Assembly (NCBI RefSeq): GCF_050870875.2
Contig: NZ_CP194041.2
Location: forward strand, 4,154,001 to 4,218,000
Reading direction: 5' to 3'
Source of the DNA: Agarivorans sp050870875
GTDB taxonomy: Bacteria > Pseudomonadota > Gammaproteobacteria > Enterobacterales > Celerinatantimonadaceae
Length of the DNA: 64,000 bases
Shown here piece after piece: positions 36,650 to 45,860 of this stretch. Made by a program: the position numbers and the translations under genes. How positions within the stretch are numbered: position 1 is the stretch's first letter; each line of letters opens with the position of its first letter. The notes beneath the pieces were generated by a model, which was not told where the DNA came from, ran no database searches, and saw nothing but the letters and a program-made list of their open reading frames with translations.

Positions 36650-38542
36650 TTAAATCGCTTCCGGTTTGGAAAATAAAAAGCCCTGCACGCAATGAATACC
36701 TAGACGTTGTAATACTCGCCACTCTTCGTTGCGTTCAACCCCAACAGCGATCACTTTCACCCGACCCGCACAACTGGCGATAATAGAGCTTACCGCTAAT
36801 TGATTGACCTGACGAATTTGAATATCACGCACTAAGCTGGTATGTAACTTTAAATACTCCAGTGTAAGCTCACCAAGGTACTGGGTACTAACGACTTGCT
36901 GACCAGCCCGCTCTACAGCGAGTTTAATGCCCTTTTTATTGAGCGCTTTGAGCCTAAGCATCTGGGTATCATTTAACTGAGAGAGTTGAATTTCGGTGAA
37001 CTCTAAAATCAGCTTTTGACACTCTCTAGCTGGGCGGTCAAAAATCCATTGCAATAATTCGCGCATCACCGACTGTTTGATAACCGTTGCAATATTTAGA
37101 TTCACACTAATCGGATCACTTGAGAACCTCACTTGTTGCATCGCAAAACTGAGCGCATGATGGTCAAACTCGGCCTGTAAACCACTTTTCTCTGCCCAAG
37201 GTAAAAATACACCGGCATTAATCACTTCCCCTTGATAATCGGTGATCCTCGACAACAGCTCTTGATAACACACATCACCGTCTTCATCATATACCGCCTG
37301 ATGATAGTAATGCAGACCATCATTACTCAGGACATGCTGTAACAAGGTTCGCCAGCGAACCGAGCCCTTTCCTGTTTGAGTTGAATTCAACTTACGAGAG
37401 ATGACATGCCAAGCATTATGACGTTGCATCTGTGCCACACGCAAAGCGTCTTCGGCTTGTTCAATGACCTGTTGTGCACCATCCCCATATTGATAACCAG
37501 CAATACCGATATAGAAAAAGTCATCGGCATTAACCACTTCTGGCAACGCAATCCGCTCCAACAATTTTAAAATGCCAGCAGCAGTATCTTCCGCTTCATC
37601 CAAAGTCGACAGCGGTAATAACAAAGCAAAGGCATCACCACTATAACGAGCCAAATTCACTTCGATATTGCGTTGCGTATATTGTTTTAAAACCTGGGCG
37701 CTTTGCTGCAAAATAGCGTCACCTTCACTACGCGCGTACTGGTAATTTACATCGTCCATACCGCGCAAATAAATCAGCAGCACTGCACCCGTGTGGGCAT
37801 CAGCGTCGGTAATTTCGGCTTCCAATTGATTATAAAAATGAGTGCGATTAGAGAGTTGGGTGAGTTCATCAACAAAGGCATTATTACGAATAATACAATC
37901 AAAACGACTCCGCTCTTGACGCGCCTCTATCAACTCGGTAATTAATTGTTCCAATGCCTTGCTGGCTGCATTCGGCCACTCTTTTGCACTGCCAACTTGC
38001 GCATCTCGCAAGCGCCCAGCCAAGATGCGATTACCTCGAGTCTGTAATAACTCTGCGCCATGCATGATATTTTTCAACCAACGAAATACCACAACCAAGC
38101 CCAGGGCAACAATCACTAAACCGCCACCAATCCCAAGCATGGCCTCCGGCTCATAAGTCAATTGCTTAAACGGTCGTTCCACCCAGATTTGTACGCTGAA
38201 GTCAGGGTGAGCCACTAAAGGATAGCGGTAAGAAATTAAGCGATTACTGTTCCCCGTATAATTTAGTTCACGAAAGGTATAGAGCACACCACCACGATTA
38301 GACACTTCTAAAGCCTGAATATTATGCGCTCTTAACCAACTGGGTAACCACTGCGCAAATTCCGGAGTATCGGGTTGTACACTTAACTGACCATCAATCA
38401 CTTCTACAACGGAGTGCAATTGCTGTTGTTGTTGATTGAAGGCTAACTGACGAAAGGTTAATCCACCACCAAGTAATACCAACAATACTGCAACCACGAC
38501 GCAGCTAATGGTAAAAATAATAATCCGATTGGAGAATTTCAT
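36650..38542 (-). CDS. csrD: CsrD/MshH, degenerate GGDEF-EAL regulator
   Basis: A 630-residue membrane regulator, called MshH where it precedes the msh operon. Known CsrD targets the CsrB-type small RNAs for RNase E decay. Two membrane segments (about 8-28 and 135-155) frame a periplasmic domain. The GGDEF site reads SGDAF at 301-305 and the EAL site ELL at 428-430, so it is probably neither cyclase nor phosphodiesterase, as in E. coli CsrD. GAGG lies 10 bases before the ATG. Confidence 0.9.
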   Translation of the reverse strand: MKFSNRIIIFTISCVVVAVLLVLLGGGLTFRQLAFNQQQQQLHSVVEVIDGQLSVQPDTPEFAQWLPSWLRAHNIQALEVSNRGGVLYTFRELNYTGNSNRLISYRYPLVAHPDFSVQIWVERPFKQLTYEPEAMLGIGGGLVIVALGLVVVFRWLKNIMHGAELLQTRGNRILAGRLRDAQVGSAKEWPNAASKALEQLITELIEARQERSRFDCIIRNNAFVDELTQLSNRTHFYNQLEAEITDADAHTGAVLLIYLRGMDDVNYQYARSEGDAILQQSAQVLKQYTQRNIEVNLARYSGDAFALLLPLSTLDEAEDTAAGILKLLERIALPEVVNADDFFYIGIAGYQYGDGAQQVIEQAEDALRVAQMQRHNAWHVISRKLNSTQTGKGSVRWRTLLQHVLSNDGLHYYHQAVYDEDGDVCYQELLSRITDYQGEVINAGVFLPWAEKSGLQAEFDHHALSFAMQQVRFSSDPISVNLNIATVIKQSVMRELLQWIFDRPARECQKLILEFTEIQLSQLNDTQMLRLKALNKKGIKLAVERAGQQVVSTQYLGELTLEYLKLHTSLVRDIQIRQVNQLAVSSIIASCAGRVKVIAVGVERNEEWRVLQRLGIHCVQGFLFSKPEAI

Positions 38543-38885
38543 GCTTGGTGTTCCTCACCATCTAGGCCGTCGATTTACCATCCCTTAACATCAACAAGGC
38601 CTGTTGGTCTCTGGAGGTCAGTAATTTTTGTTCAAGTCACTGCTTTTTAAGCATGAAGAAAAGTTTGCCACAGCGTAAACCAAATCAATACTTATCAATT
38701 TCCTTTCAATAAGAAAACAGTCGCGCCTTCGGACGGAACTCGTCGCCCATCAATGCAACATTTACGGTGATCCGTATCGATAGAACACATCAGCTTCTAG
38801 AGTATATCAGTTATTCATCAAGGAGTTGTCTGTACAAATAAAAAAGACCAGCCAAGGCTGGTCTTCAACCTAGAATTTAAGCAAG
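38543..38885. other. Intergenic region between ilvH and csrD
   Basis: 343 bases. The ilvH-proximal end carries a strong terminator (38836-38865). The rest must hold the csrD promoter on the minus strand; I could not identify a convincing -35/-10 pair. No gene is visible. Confidence 0.5.
38836..38865 (-). terminator. Intrinsic terminator of ilvIH
   Basis: AAGACCAGC (38844-38852), loop CAAG, GCTGGTCTT (38857-38865). On the minus strand this is followed by TTTTTTATTTG. It lies about 20 bases after the ilvH stop. Confidence 0.9.
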
Positions 38886-39380
38886 CTATGGGCGTAGCAT
38901 ACGCTCACCACGGCTAATACCACATACGCCACTTCGCACCACTTCTAAGATTTCGGTGGATTGAGACAGGGTCTTCAAGCAAGCGTCTAACTTGGCACTG
39001 TCACCACTAAGCTGCATGACATACAGACTCGGAGTCACATCGACAATTTGCCCGCGGAAAATATCACAAGTTCGCATCACCTCTTCTCGCAGACTACCTG
39101 CGGCTCGAACCTTAACCAACATGATCTCGCGTTCCACATGGTCCGCTTCGGTAAGGACCGATACCTTAAGCACATCAACTAACTTGTTTAGCTGCTTGGT
39201 AATTTGCTCAATTGTATTGTCATCACCAAAGCTACAAATACTCATTCGTGACAGAGTGGGATCTTCGGTGGTAGATACCGTAAGTGAATCGATATTAAAA
39301 CCGCGCTGTGAGAATAAACCAGTTACTCGAGATAAAGCACCGGCTTCATTTTCTAATAAAACTGAAATAATTCGGCGCAT
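38886..39380 (-). CDS. ilvH: Acetolactate synthase III small subunit
   Basis: The 164-residue regulatory subunit makes the holoenzyme sensitive to valine and boosts activity. It starts MRRIISVLLENEAGALSRVTGLFSQRGFNIDSL, the canonical ACT domain, followed by the C-terminal ACT-like domain. The start shares one base with the ilvI stop (TAATG), so the subunits are translationally coupled. Confidence 0.97.
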   Translation of the reverse strand: MRRIISVLLENEAGALSRVTGLFSQRGFNIDSLTVSTTEDPTLSRMSICSFGDDNTIEQITKQLNKLVDVLKVSVLTEADHVEREIMLVKVRAAGSLREEVMRTCDIFRGQIVDVTPSLYVMQLSGDSAKLDACLKTLSQSTEILEVVRSGVCGISRGERMLRP

Positions 39381-41098
39381 TATGTTCTCTCCGTTTTACT
39401 TAACCACATATCTTTCATCGCTTCGGTTTTAATTTGCATCGGATAAACATGTTCTTCTGGATCAACTAAAATATCCATGAATACCACCCGATCTTTCATC
39501 GAAAAGGCTTTTTCCATTGCAGCATCTAGCTCATCAGGATGGTTCACTTGGATCCCTACATGACCATAAGCCTCGGCCAACTTCACAAAATCAGGCACCG
39601 AGTCCATGTAAGAGTGAGATTGGCGACCATCGTAGAACATTTTCTGCCACTGCTTCACCATACCTAAAGAGCGGTTATTAAGAGATACAATTACAACCGG
39701 CACATTGTACTGCAAGCAAGTCGACAACTCTTGAATGTTCATTTGAATCGAACCATCTCCCGTCACACAGGCGACGGTGGCGTCAGGGAAGGCAAATTTA
39801 ACCCCCATTGCCGCAGGAAAGCCAAAGCCCATCGTTCCCAAACCGCCGGAGTTGATCCAACGACGCGGTTTATCAAAAGGATAATAGAGCGCAGCAAACA
39901 TTTGATGCTGACCAACATCGGAGGCGACATAAGCCTCGCCTTTGGTTACTCGGTACATCGATTCAATCACTTGCTGTGGTTTAATCAAGCTATCGCTTTT
40001 TGCATAAGTTAAACATTCACGAGCACGCCATTGTTCAACTTTTACCCACCACTGTTCAATCGCATCCGCATCATTTTTTGCGCCCGTTTCTTCGATCAAA
40101 TCAAGCATTTGATTGAGTACCGCATCTACCGAACCAACGATTGGAATATCAGCATGCACTGTCTTCGAAATTGAAGTGGGATCAATGTCGATATGCAAAA
40201 TAGTGGCATTAGGACAAAACTTAGCGACATTGTTGGTCACTCGGTCATCAAAGCGAGCGCCGACGGCAAAAATTACATCGGCATGATGCATGACCATATT
40301 CGCTTCATAGGTGCCATGCATCCCCAACATACCCAAAAAGCGAGGATCAGTTGAAGGAAACGCACCTAAACCCATCAATGTTGAAGTGACAGGCACATTC
40401 AGCAAATCGACCAGTTTACCGATCTGTTCACCAGCATCGGCAGTAATCGCACCACCACCAATATATAAGACCGGTTGTACGGCCTGATACAGAGCCTTAA
40501 CGGCTTTCTTAATTTGTCCTTTATGGCCAGTCAGCGTCGGATTATAAGAGCGCATACTCACTGACTTAGGGTATTCATAAGGAAATTTAAGTAATGGATT
40601 TTGCACATCTTTTGGCAAATCAATCACCACCGGACCAGGACGCCCTGTGGCAGCGATGTAATAGGCTTTCTTAATTGCCGCTGGAATATCTTCAGCTTTT
40701 TTGACTAAAAAGCTATGTTTGACCACTGGTCGAGAGACACCGATCATGTCAGTCTCTTGGAACGCGTCTTGGCCGATCAAAGTGGTTGGCACCTGACCCG
40801 ATAAAATCACCAACGGAATTGAATCCATGTAGGCTGTGGCAATACCTGTAATCGTATTCGTCGCGCCAGGGCCAGAAGTCACAAGCACGGTACCAACTTC
40901 TCCAGTTGCACGTGCGTAACCATCGGCCATATGGACCGCGGCCTGCTCGTGTCTAACCAAAATATGCTCAATATCACTGCTATCGAAGAGTGCGTCGTAA
41001 ACATCTAGTACTGAGCCGCCAGGGTAACCAAAAATATGTTTAATACCCTGATCTTGCAAACAGCGGACGACCATTTCGGCGCCGGATAACTTCTCCAT
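39380..41098 (-). CDS. ilvI: Acetolactate synthase III large (catalytic) subunit
   Basis: A thiamine-diphosphate enzyme that condenses two pyruvates, or pyruvate and 2-oxobutyrate, in valine, leucine and isoleucine synthesis. I start at ATG 41098 (572 residues) because GGAGG lies 7 bases upstream, not at TTG 41104. The catalytic glutamate lies in LVRHEQAAVHMADGYA, and the ThDP/Mg motif reads GDGSIQMNIQEL. A hairpin overlaps the ribosome-binding site. Confidence 0.97.
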   Translation of the reverse strand: MEKLSGAEMVVRCLQDQGIKHIFGYPGGSVLDVYDALFDSSDIEHILVRHEQAAVHMADGYARATGEVGTVLVTSGPGATNTITGIATAYMDSIPLVILSGQVPTTLIGQDAFQETDMIGVSRPVVKHSFLVKKAEDIPAAIKKAYYIAATGRPGPVVIDLPKDVQNPLLKFPYEYPKSVSMRSYNPTLTGHKGQIKKAVKALYQAVQPVLYIGGGAITADAGEQIGKLVDLLNVPVTSTLMGLGAFPSTDPRFLGMLGMHGTYEANMVMHHADVIFAVGARFDDRVTNNVAKFCPNATILHIDIDPTSISKTVHADIPIVGSVDAVLNQMLDLIEETGAKNDADAIEQWWVKVEQWRARECLTYAKSDSLIKPQQVIESMYRVTKGEAYVASDVGQHQMFAALYYPFDKPRRWINSGGLGTMGFGFPAAMGVKFAFPDATVACVTGDGSIQMNIQELSTCLQYNVPVVIVSLNNRSLGMVKQWQKMFYDGRQSHSYMDSVPDFVKLAEAYGHVGIQVNHPDELDAAMEKAFSMKDRVVFMDILVDPEEHVYPMQIKTEAMKDMWLSKTERT

Positions 41099-41102
41099 GT
41101 TC

Positions 41103-41188
41103 AAGCCTCCAGGCTTTATTTATTGTCATTGTGGGATAACTTCATTGTGTTGCGGAAAATGGGACATAAAATCCAGCCTTCCAAGGCT
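41103..41188 (-). promoter_or_regulatory. Paired hairpins in the ilvI leader
   Basis: On the minus strand, AAGCC-TGGA-GGCTT (41116-41103) encloses the GGAGG ribosome-binding site of ilvI. A near-identical element AGCCTTGGAAGGCT lies upstream at 41188-41175. The upstream AGCCT can also pair with AGGCT of the site, so the structures may be exclusive. Confidence 0.4.
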
Positions 41189-41307
41189 AGCACTGTAACG
41201 TTTCTTGCCCCCTAGCGTCTACGCTTTTGTCTGCTCTTTCTGCGGTTTTCGGTGGCAAATCATATAAATTCTTCATCCCTTACTAGGCAACAATAAGTTG
41301 ATTAACC

Positions 41308-41351
41308 TAAAATAAAAACAAAAAACCAGACAGTAATCTAATACCATCTGG
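41308..41351 (-). terminator. Intrinsic terminator after the 51-codon gene
   Basis: On the minus strand CCAGA (41351-41347) pairs with TCTGG (41330-41326), with three further inner pairs across a small internal loop, then TTTTTTGTTTTTATTTT. It lies about 30 bases past the small-gene stop and separates that operon from ilvI. Confidence 0.7.
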
Positions 41352-41379
41352 CCTCTCAGTACGTAAGATAAGTTGTTTT

Positions 41380-41535
41380 TCAATTTATAGCATCATGCTC
41401 TTCCGTTAACCATATTTTTTGCTCGGGATCCGTATCCTCACTCAAAGAAATACTGACCCCCATATCATATAATTCTTGAATGGTCATATTATTGGCTAAT
41501 TCCATGACTTCGCCGTCTTCATTAATGAAACGCAT
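41380..41535 (-). CDS. Small acidic protein of unknown function (51 residues)
   Basis: This open frame runs from ATG 41535 to TGA 41380 and encodes 51 residues starting MRFINEDGEVMELANNMTI. It is acidic, has no membrane segment or signal peptide, and I do not recognise a family. The ribosome-binding site is excellent (GAGGAGAGAGAG before the ATG). It begins 18 bases after the glycosyltransferase stop and is followed by a terminator. These features make it a likely real gene and the last member of that operon. A regulatory or partner role is possible but unsupported. Confidence 0.75.
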   Translation of the reverse strand: MRFINEDGEVMELANNMTIQELYDMGVSISLSEDTDPEQKIWLTEEHDAIN

Positions 41536-41553
41536 CTCTCTCTCCTCGTAGCA

Positions 41554-42660
41554 CTAACCCCATACTTTTATTTTAGACAATGTATTCTCGCTTGCGGTTT
41601 TATCTTGGATAATATTTGTCATCATCTGTTGGCTGCTCGCAGGATAACTCACTTGCCGCCACATGGCGCTAGCCATTGATGACAGTTCAAGCCACTCTCC
41701 AGACTGAATATATTCCGCTAAAATGGCCGCAACATTGGGATAATGGACAGGCTCAGCTTGCTCCTGCTGCAACCAAGCATCCAATTGATAAGGGTCTAAG
41801 CTATCGGTTACCTGAGCCAAATTTAGGCTTTGTAGAGTATAAGCATTACTCTGCTGCTCAAACTGGCCGATCAGTGGTTTCACTAATAGTTTTTTACCTG
41901 CAGCCATTGCTTCAGATGGCAACTCAAACCCTGCATTACAAAATACCCCGGCGCAGGCACTCAAATGAGAGAGAAAAGTCTGCCTAGCGATGGGTTGAAA
42001 TTGAATATTCTCATCTTCACCTACATGGCTGATATCTGGATGAAAACAAACAAACTGATAAGTACTAAAACGACGCAGTAATAGTTTGATCTGTGCTAAA
42101 GATTCAAAGGGTAAATACACCAGTATCTTGCCATGATTACTAATATTGCTTAAAGGCTCGACTAAAGGCGGAATAATAGGCTGCTGGTTATCACACCAAT
42201 GTACACCAAGGTTATACTCACAAGGTGCAAAGTAGCGGATCAACAATTGATTCCAATAGCTCATTTGTTTACAGGGTACATCGTATAAAAACGCAGCTTG
42301 ATGAGAGATCGATAAACTCTTCAAGCCTTGTTGCTTCGCAGCCCAAGCACTGACTGGTTCAAAATCATTGATCAGTAGATCATAAGCAGATAAATCTAAG
42401 CCCGTGACATCCTTTCTAAATTGCTTGAGCGATAAGTTTTTTAAGGTCTCCCAACGATCAATCTTACCGCCATGGTGATAAAAACTAATCCCTTTCACGG
42501 CGCGATAATCATCAAACTCTGGTACTTCTGGCAATGCTCCTACTCGTCCAGACATCAGCACATCGAGCTTAATACCACGCTGCTTCAACGCAGCACAAAG
42601 TAGCCTAGCGCGTGTAATATGACCATTACCAGTACCCTGGACACCATAAAGAATTCGCAT
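41554..42660 (-). CDS. MJ1255/VC2487-type glycosyltransferase
   Basis: A GT-B-like protein of about 368 residues. It starts MRILYGVQGTGNGHITRA, the glycine-rich N-terminal motif of UDP-sugar transferases related to MurG. A C-terminal FCNAGFELPSEAMAAGKKLLVKPLIGQFEQ follows, which is the donor-binding signature. This pattern fits the MJ1255/VC2487 family, whose substrate is not established. Start choice: ATG 42660 with AGGTGA upstream; ATG 42669 and GTG 42672 are alternatives. It lies 18 bases after a PAP2 phosphatase gene and before the 51-residue gene. Confidence 0.85.
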   Translation of the reverse strand: MRILYGVQGTGNGHITRARLLCAALKQRGIKLDVLMSGRVGALPEVPEFDDYRAVKGISFYHHGGKIDRWETLKNLSLKQFRKDVTGLDLSAYDLLINDFEPVSAWAAKQQGLKSLSISHQAAFLYDVPCKQMSYWNQLLIRYFAPCEYNLGVHWCDNQQPIIPPLVEPLSNISNHGKILVYLPFESLAQIKLLLRRFSTYQFVCFHPDISHVGEDENIQFQPIARQTFLSHLSACAGVFCNAGFELPSEAMAAGKKLLVKPLIGQFEQQSNAYTLQSLNLAQVTDSLDPYQLDAWLQQEQAEPVHYPNVAAILAEYIQSGEWLELSSMASAMWRQVSYPASSQQMMTNIIQDKTASENTLSKIKVWG

Positions 42661-42678
42661 CGTTGTCATCACCTAATT

Positions 42679-43167
42679 CTAATTTATGCTACTTACAATC
42701 AGCAGACCCAAACCAGCGCCAGCAACCACATCACTAATAAAATGAACGCCAAGCAATACCCGGGAACAGGCGATTAAACTCGCCCAGGTAAATGCAAACA
42801 TCCCCCATGTAGGGAACACCTGAGCGATACAACTCGCCATCACAAAAGCACCGGCACTATGCCCTGAGGGAAAACTGAAACGATCGGAAGGGCGAATAAA
42901 CACTGGCAGCGCTTGCGGCCGGTCACGACGAAACACTTGCTTAAGCAATAAATAACACAACAACTCCAAGGCGTAAGCGGGTAGAGATAAACTGATGAAT
43001 GCTTCGGCGTGGGAGGTGAAAGCAATCACGCCTGCAAATAAGGCGTAGTAATAACCATCTCCGGAATGTGACACAATTTTAGCCAAACTAGCGACTTGCC
43101 GATTAAAGCGATGCCCTAAACAGCTAGCTGATATGGCGTAATCCCACTGGTGTAATCGTTGTAACAT
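42679..43167 (-). CDS. PAP2-family membrane phosphatase
   Basis: A 162-residue, mostly hydrophobic protein with all three phosphatase motifs: KQVFRRDRP, FPSGHSAGA and SRVLLGVHFISDV. Such proteins dephosphorylate lipid phosphates, including undecaprenyl pyrophosphate and phosphatidic acid, on the periplasmic side. I choose ATG 43167 with GGAG 7 bases upstream over ATG 43179. Adjacency to a glycosyltransferase suggests a shared lipid-linked substrate, which is inference. Confidence 0.88.
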   Translation of the reverse strand: MLQRLHQWDYAISASCLGHRFNRQVASLAKIVSHSGDGYYYALFAGVIAFTSHAEAFISLSLPAYALELLCYLLLKQVFRRDRPQALPVFIRPSDRFSFPSGHSAGAFVMASCIAQVFPTWGMFAFTWASLIACSRVLLGVHFISDVVAGAGLGLLIVSSIN

Positions 43168-43431
43168 AGCAAGCTCCATCCATGAGTTTTAACTCCAGAC
43201 TGAAGATATTGCTTTACCGGGAAATGAACATAGTTTGACAAAACGATGACAAGAGACCTACAGTTGACAATAAGCACAATAAAATAAGCATTCTCTCGGT
43301 AGTAACGCGAACAACAAGTTTCTACTGGGGCCATGCTCACAGCAAGAAACGAAAAACGAAGCGATCATTTAGCTGAATAACCCGGCTCGCCCATCCAACC
43401 AGTCCGATTGATTCGAATCAACAACCAACGA

Positions 43432-44079
43432 TTAATACAGCGCCTCACCTTGGAAGATCTGCTTTTGCTGCGGTGCTGTATCATTCGCATGACGCAACAT
43501 ACAACGGGCAAGGCTGTTGGCAGAAGTGCCTCGCCACGCCCTAAATGGAGAATACTGAGCACGAAATAGCGGTTGTAACACCGCAACCAGTTGTTCCGAA
43601 GTTCTTGGTTCCCGACGTTGACCCAGTAAAGGCCCTGGGCGAAAAATCATTAGCCGTTTAAACAACAAATGCGTGAGCGCTTGTTCTAGTTCGCCTTTGA
43701 TTCTTAGATAATGAAAAACAGATGCAGGATTCGCCATGCGACTGGAAATTAACAAACAATCTTCAATACCATTGCGCTTCGCCGCAATCGAAAAATCTAG
43801 CGGTAACTCGTAATCAATCTGTCGCATTGCCGCTCGGCTCCCTGCTTGACGCAAAGTCGTTCCTAAGCAGATAAACAAGCTATGCCCTTTAATCTGTGAT
43901 TGCCAGATGGGCAGTTGGGTAAAATCGACTACATGTAGGTCTAGCTTCGACGAATTTAGATCCATCGACCGGCGACTAAATACCTTCACCTTTGCCCATT
44001 GCGGATCAGCGAGTAACTGTTTAACCAGCGCCAATCCGACGAGGCCCGTGGCACCGATCACGATAGCAGTTTTATTCAA
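43432..44079 (-). CDS. NAD(P)-binding Rossmann protein, HTATIP2/YbjT-like
   Basis: A 215-residue atypical short-chain dehydrogenase. The Rossmann motif GATGLVG is near residue 9, followed by FSRRSMDL and LFICLGTT, and a YLRIKGELE helix resembling YxxxK. The start is TTG 44079, supported by GGAG 7 bases upstream. The motif set fits the HTATIP2-like NAD(P)-binding group, whose bacterial substrates are mostly unknown. The next gene downstream is 264 bases away, so it may not share that operon. Confidence 0.8.
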   Translation of the reverse strand: MNKTAIVIGATGLVGLALVKQLLADPQWAKVKVFSRRSMDLNSSKLDLHVVDFTQLPIWQSQIKGHSLFICLGTTLRQAGSRAAMRQIDYELPLDFSIAAKRNGIEDCLLISSRMANPASVFHYLRIKGELEQALTHLLFKRLMIFRPGPLLGQRREPRTSEQLVAVLQPLFRAQYSPFRAWRGTSANSLARCMLRHANDTAPQQKQIFQGEALY

Positions 44080-44203
44080 ATTGTTACTCCATACTCAATG
44101 CTGCTCAAAGAGATTAGTTGAATTAGATGTTAGCCAGTAAGATGTGGGCTTGCTAAAATAGCAAAACAAGATTGCATGGCCAGCTAAGCGAAAAAAATAA
44201 TAA

Positions 44204-44217
44204 ACCGTAATAACGGT
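44204..44217. promoter_or_regulatory. Inverted repeat upstream of leuA
   Basis: ACCGT-AATA-ACGGT is a perfect 5-base inverted repeat with a 4-base centre, 46 bases before the leuA ATG. It could be an operator half-site pair or a small hairpin. No leucine-rich leader peptide is visible, so a classical attenuator is not supported. Confidence 0.3.
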
Positions 44218-44263
44218 CCATGCTGTTACGCAAACACCACTAATCATAGACAAGGATTAATGA

Positions 44264-45838
44264 ATGTCAGACCTAGTCAAAATTTTTGATACGACGCTAC
44301 GTGATGGCGAACAGGCGCTCGCCGCCAGTTTAACCGTGAAAGAAAAGCTACAAATTGCTTTTGCCTTAGAGCGTTTAGGTGTCGACATCATGGAAGTCGG
44401 CTTTCCTATATCCTCACCCGGTGATTTTGAATCAGTGCAAACCATTGCGCGCGAAATCAAAAATTCCACGGTATGTGCTCTGTCTCGCGCCCTCCCCAAA
44501 GACATTGATGTCGCAGCAGAAGCGTTAAAAGTCGCCGAAGCCTTCCGCATCCACACCTTTATTTCGACTTCAACCGTACACGTCGAAAGCAAACTCAAGC
44601 GTAGCTTCGATGACGTATTGGCGATGGCTGTATCCGCAGTCAAGCATGCGCGAAACTATACCAATGATGTTGAGTTCTCCTGCGAAGACGCGGGACGAAC
44701 CCCGATCGATAATTTATGTCGCATGGTCGAGGCGGCAATTAAAGCCGGTGCCACGACGGTCAATATTCCTGATACCGTGGGCTACACCGTCCCCAGTGAG
44801 TTCGGCGGAATCATCAACAAGCTATTTAACCGAGTCCCCAATATCGACCAAGCCATAATTTCTGTTCACTGCCATGACGATTTAGGGCTCTCGGTAGCCA
44901 ACTCCATTAGCGCCATTCAACAGGGGGCACGACAAATCGAATGTACCCTAAATGGAATAGGTGAACGAGCAGGTAACTGTTCTCTAGAAGAAGTGGCCAT
45001 GATCATTAATACCCGAAAAGATCAACTGGACGGCCTTCGCACCAATATTAAGTCACAAGAAATTTACCGTGCAAGCCAACTGGTAAGCCACTTATGCAAT
45101 ATGCCAGTGCAAGCTAATAAGGCCATTGTTGGTAGTAATGCCTTCTCGCACTCTTCCGGGATCCACCAAGATGGTATGTTGAAGAACGAAAATACCTACG
45201 AGATCATGACCCCTGAAAGCATCGGCTTAAATAAAAATAGTCTTAACCTGACCTCTCGCTCTGGTCGCCATGTGATAAAACACCGAATGCAAGAGTTAGG
45301 ATATAACGAAACCGACTACGATCTCGACGAACTCTACGAGAGCTTCTTAGGCTTGGCCGACCGCAAAGGTCAAGTATTTGATTATGATCTTGAAGCTCTC
45401 GTCTTTTTTAATAACTTACAAGATGATACCGAGTTCTATCGGTTGGACTACCTAAGCGCTCAAAGCGGCTCAGATGTGGTCTCAACTGCAACAGTGAAAC
45501 TGGTCGCAGGTGAACACACATTCCTAGAGGCATCCACTGGAAACGGCCCCATTGATGCCGCATATCGTTGCTTACGAAAAATTACCGGTTACGATATAAA
45601 AATAGATGACTACACCATCGAAGCGGCGGGAGGCGGTACCACCACTGCAGCCAAAACAGATATAAAAGATGCTTTAGGGAAGGCTGATATTGTTGCGAAC
45701 TATCAAGGACGTAAATATCATGGCATGGGACTCGCGACCGACATTGTCGAAGCCTCAGCCAAAGCTTTTGTGCATGTTTTGAACCACATTCATCGTGCCG
45801 AGCAAGTCGCGAAACAAAAGCAGTCTAGACTAGGCTAA
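44264..45838 (+). CDS. leuA: 2-isopropylmalate synthase
   Basis: Commits 2-oxoisovalerate to leucine synthesis using acetyl-CoA. The 524-residue protein has the E. coli LeuA length. The start IFDTTLRDGEQALA carries the active-site Arg-Asp, VHCHDDLGLS the metal-binding HxH, and FSHSSGIHQDG the linker motif. The C-terminal allosteric domain (about 390-510) carries the leucine-feedback site. leuB, leuC and leuD do not follow it here. Confidence 0.97.
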   Translation: MSDLVKIFDTTLRDGEQALAASLTVKEKLQIAFALERLGVDIMEVGFPISSPGDFESVQTIAREIKNSTVCALSRALPKDIDVAAEALKVAEAFRIHTFISTSTVHVESKLKRSFDDVLAMAVSAVKHARNYTNDVEFSCEDAGRTPIDNLCRMVEAAIKAGATTVNIPDTVGYTVPSEFGGIINKLFNRVPNIDQAIISVHCHDDLGLSVANSISAIQQGARQIECTLNGIGERAGNCSLEEVAMIINTRKDQLDGLRTNIKSQEIYRASQLVSHLCNMPVQANKAIVGSNAFSHSSGIHQDGMLKNENTYEIMTPESIGLNKNSLNLTSRSGRHVIKHRMQELGYNETDYDLDELYESFLGLADRKGQVFDYDLEALVFFNNLQDDTEFYRLDYLSAQSGSDVVSTATVKLVAGEHTFLEASTGNGPIDAAYRCLRKITGYDIKIDDYTIEAAGGGTTTAAKTDIKDALGKADIVANYQGRKYHGMGLATDIVEASAKAFVHVLNHIHRAEQVAKQKQSRLG

Positions 45839-45860
45839 TAAAAACCACACTGGAGAAGCA

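Noticed and set aside
44080..44263. Leucine-rich leader peptide for leuA attenuation
   Set aside because: I looked for a short frame with several Leu codons followed by a terminator; none is present.
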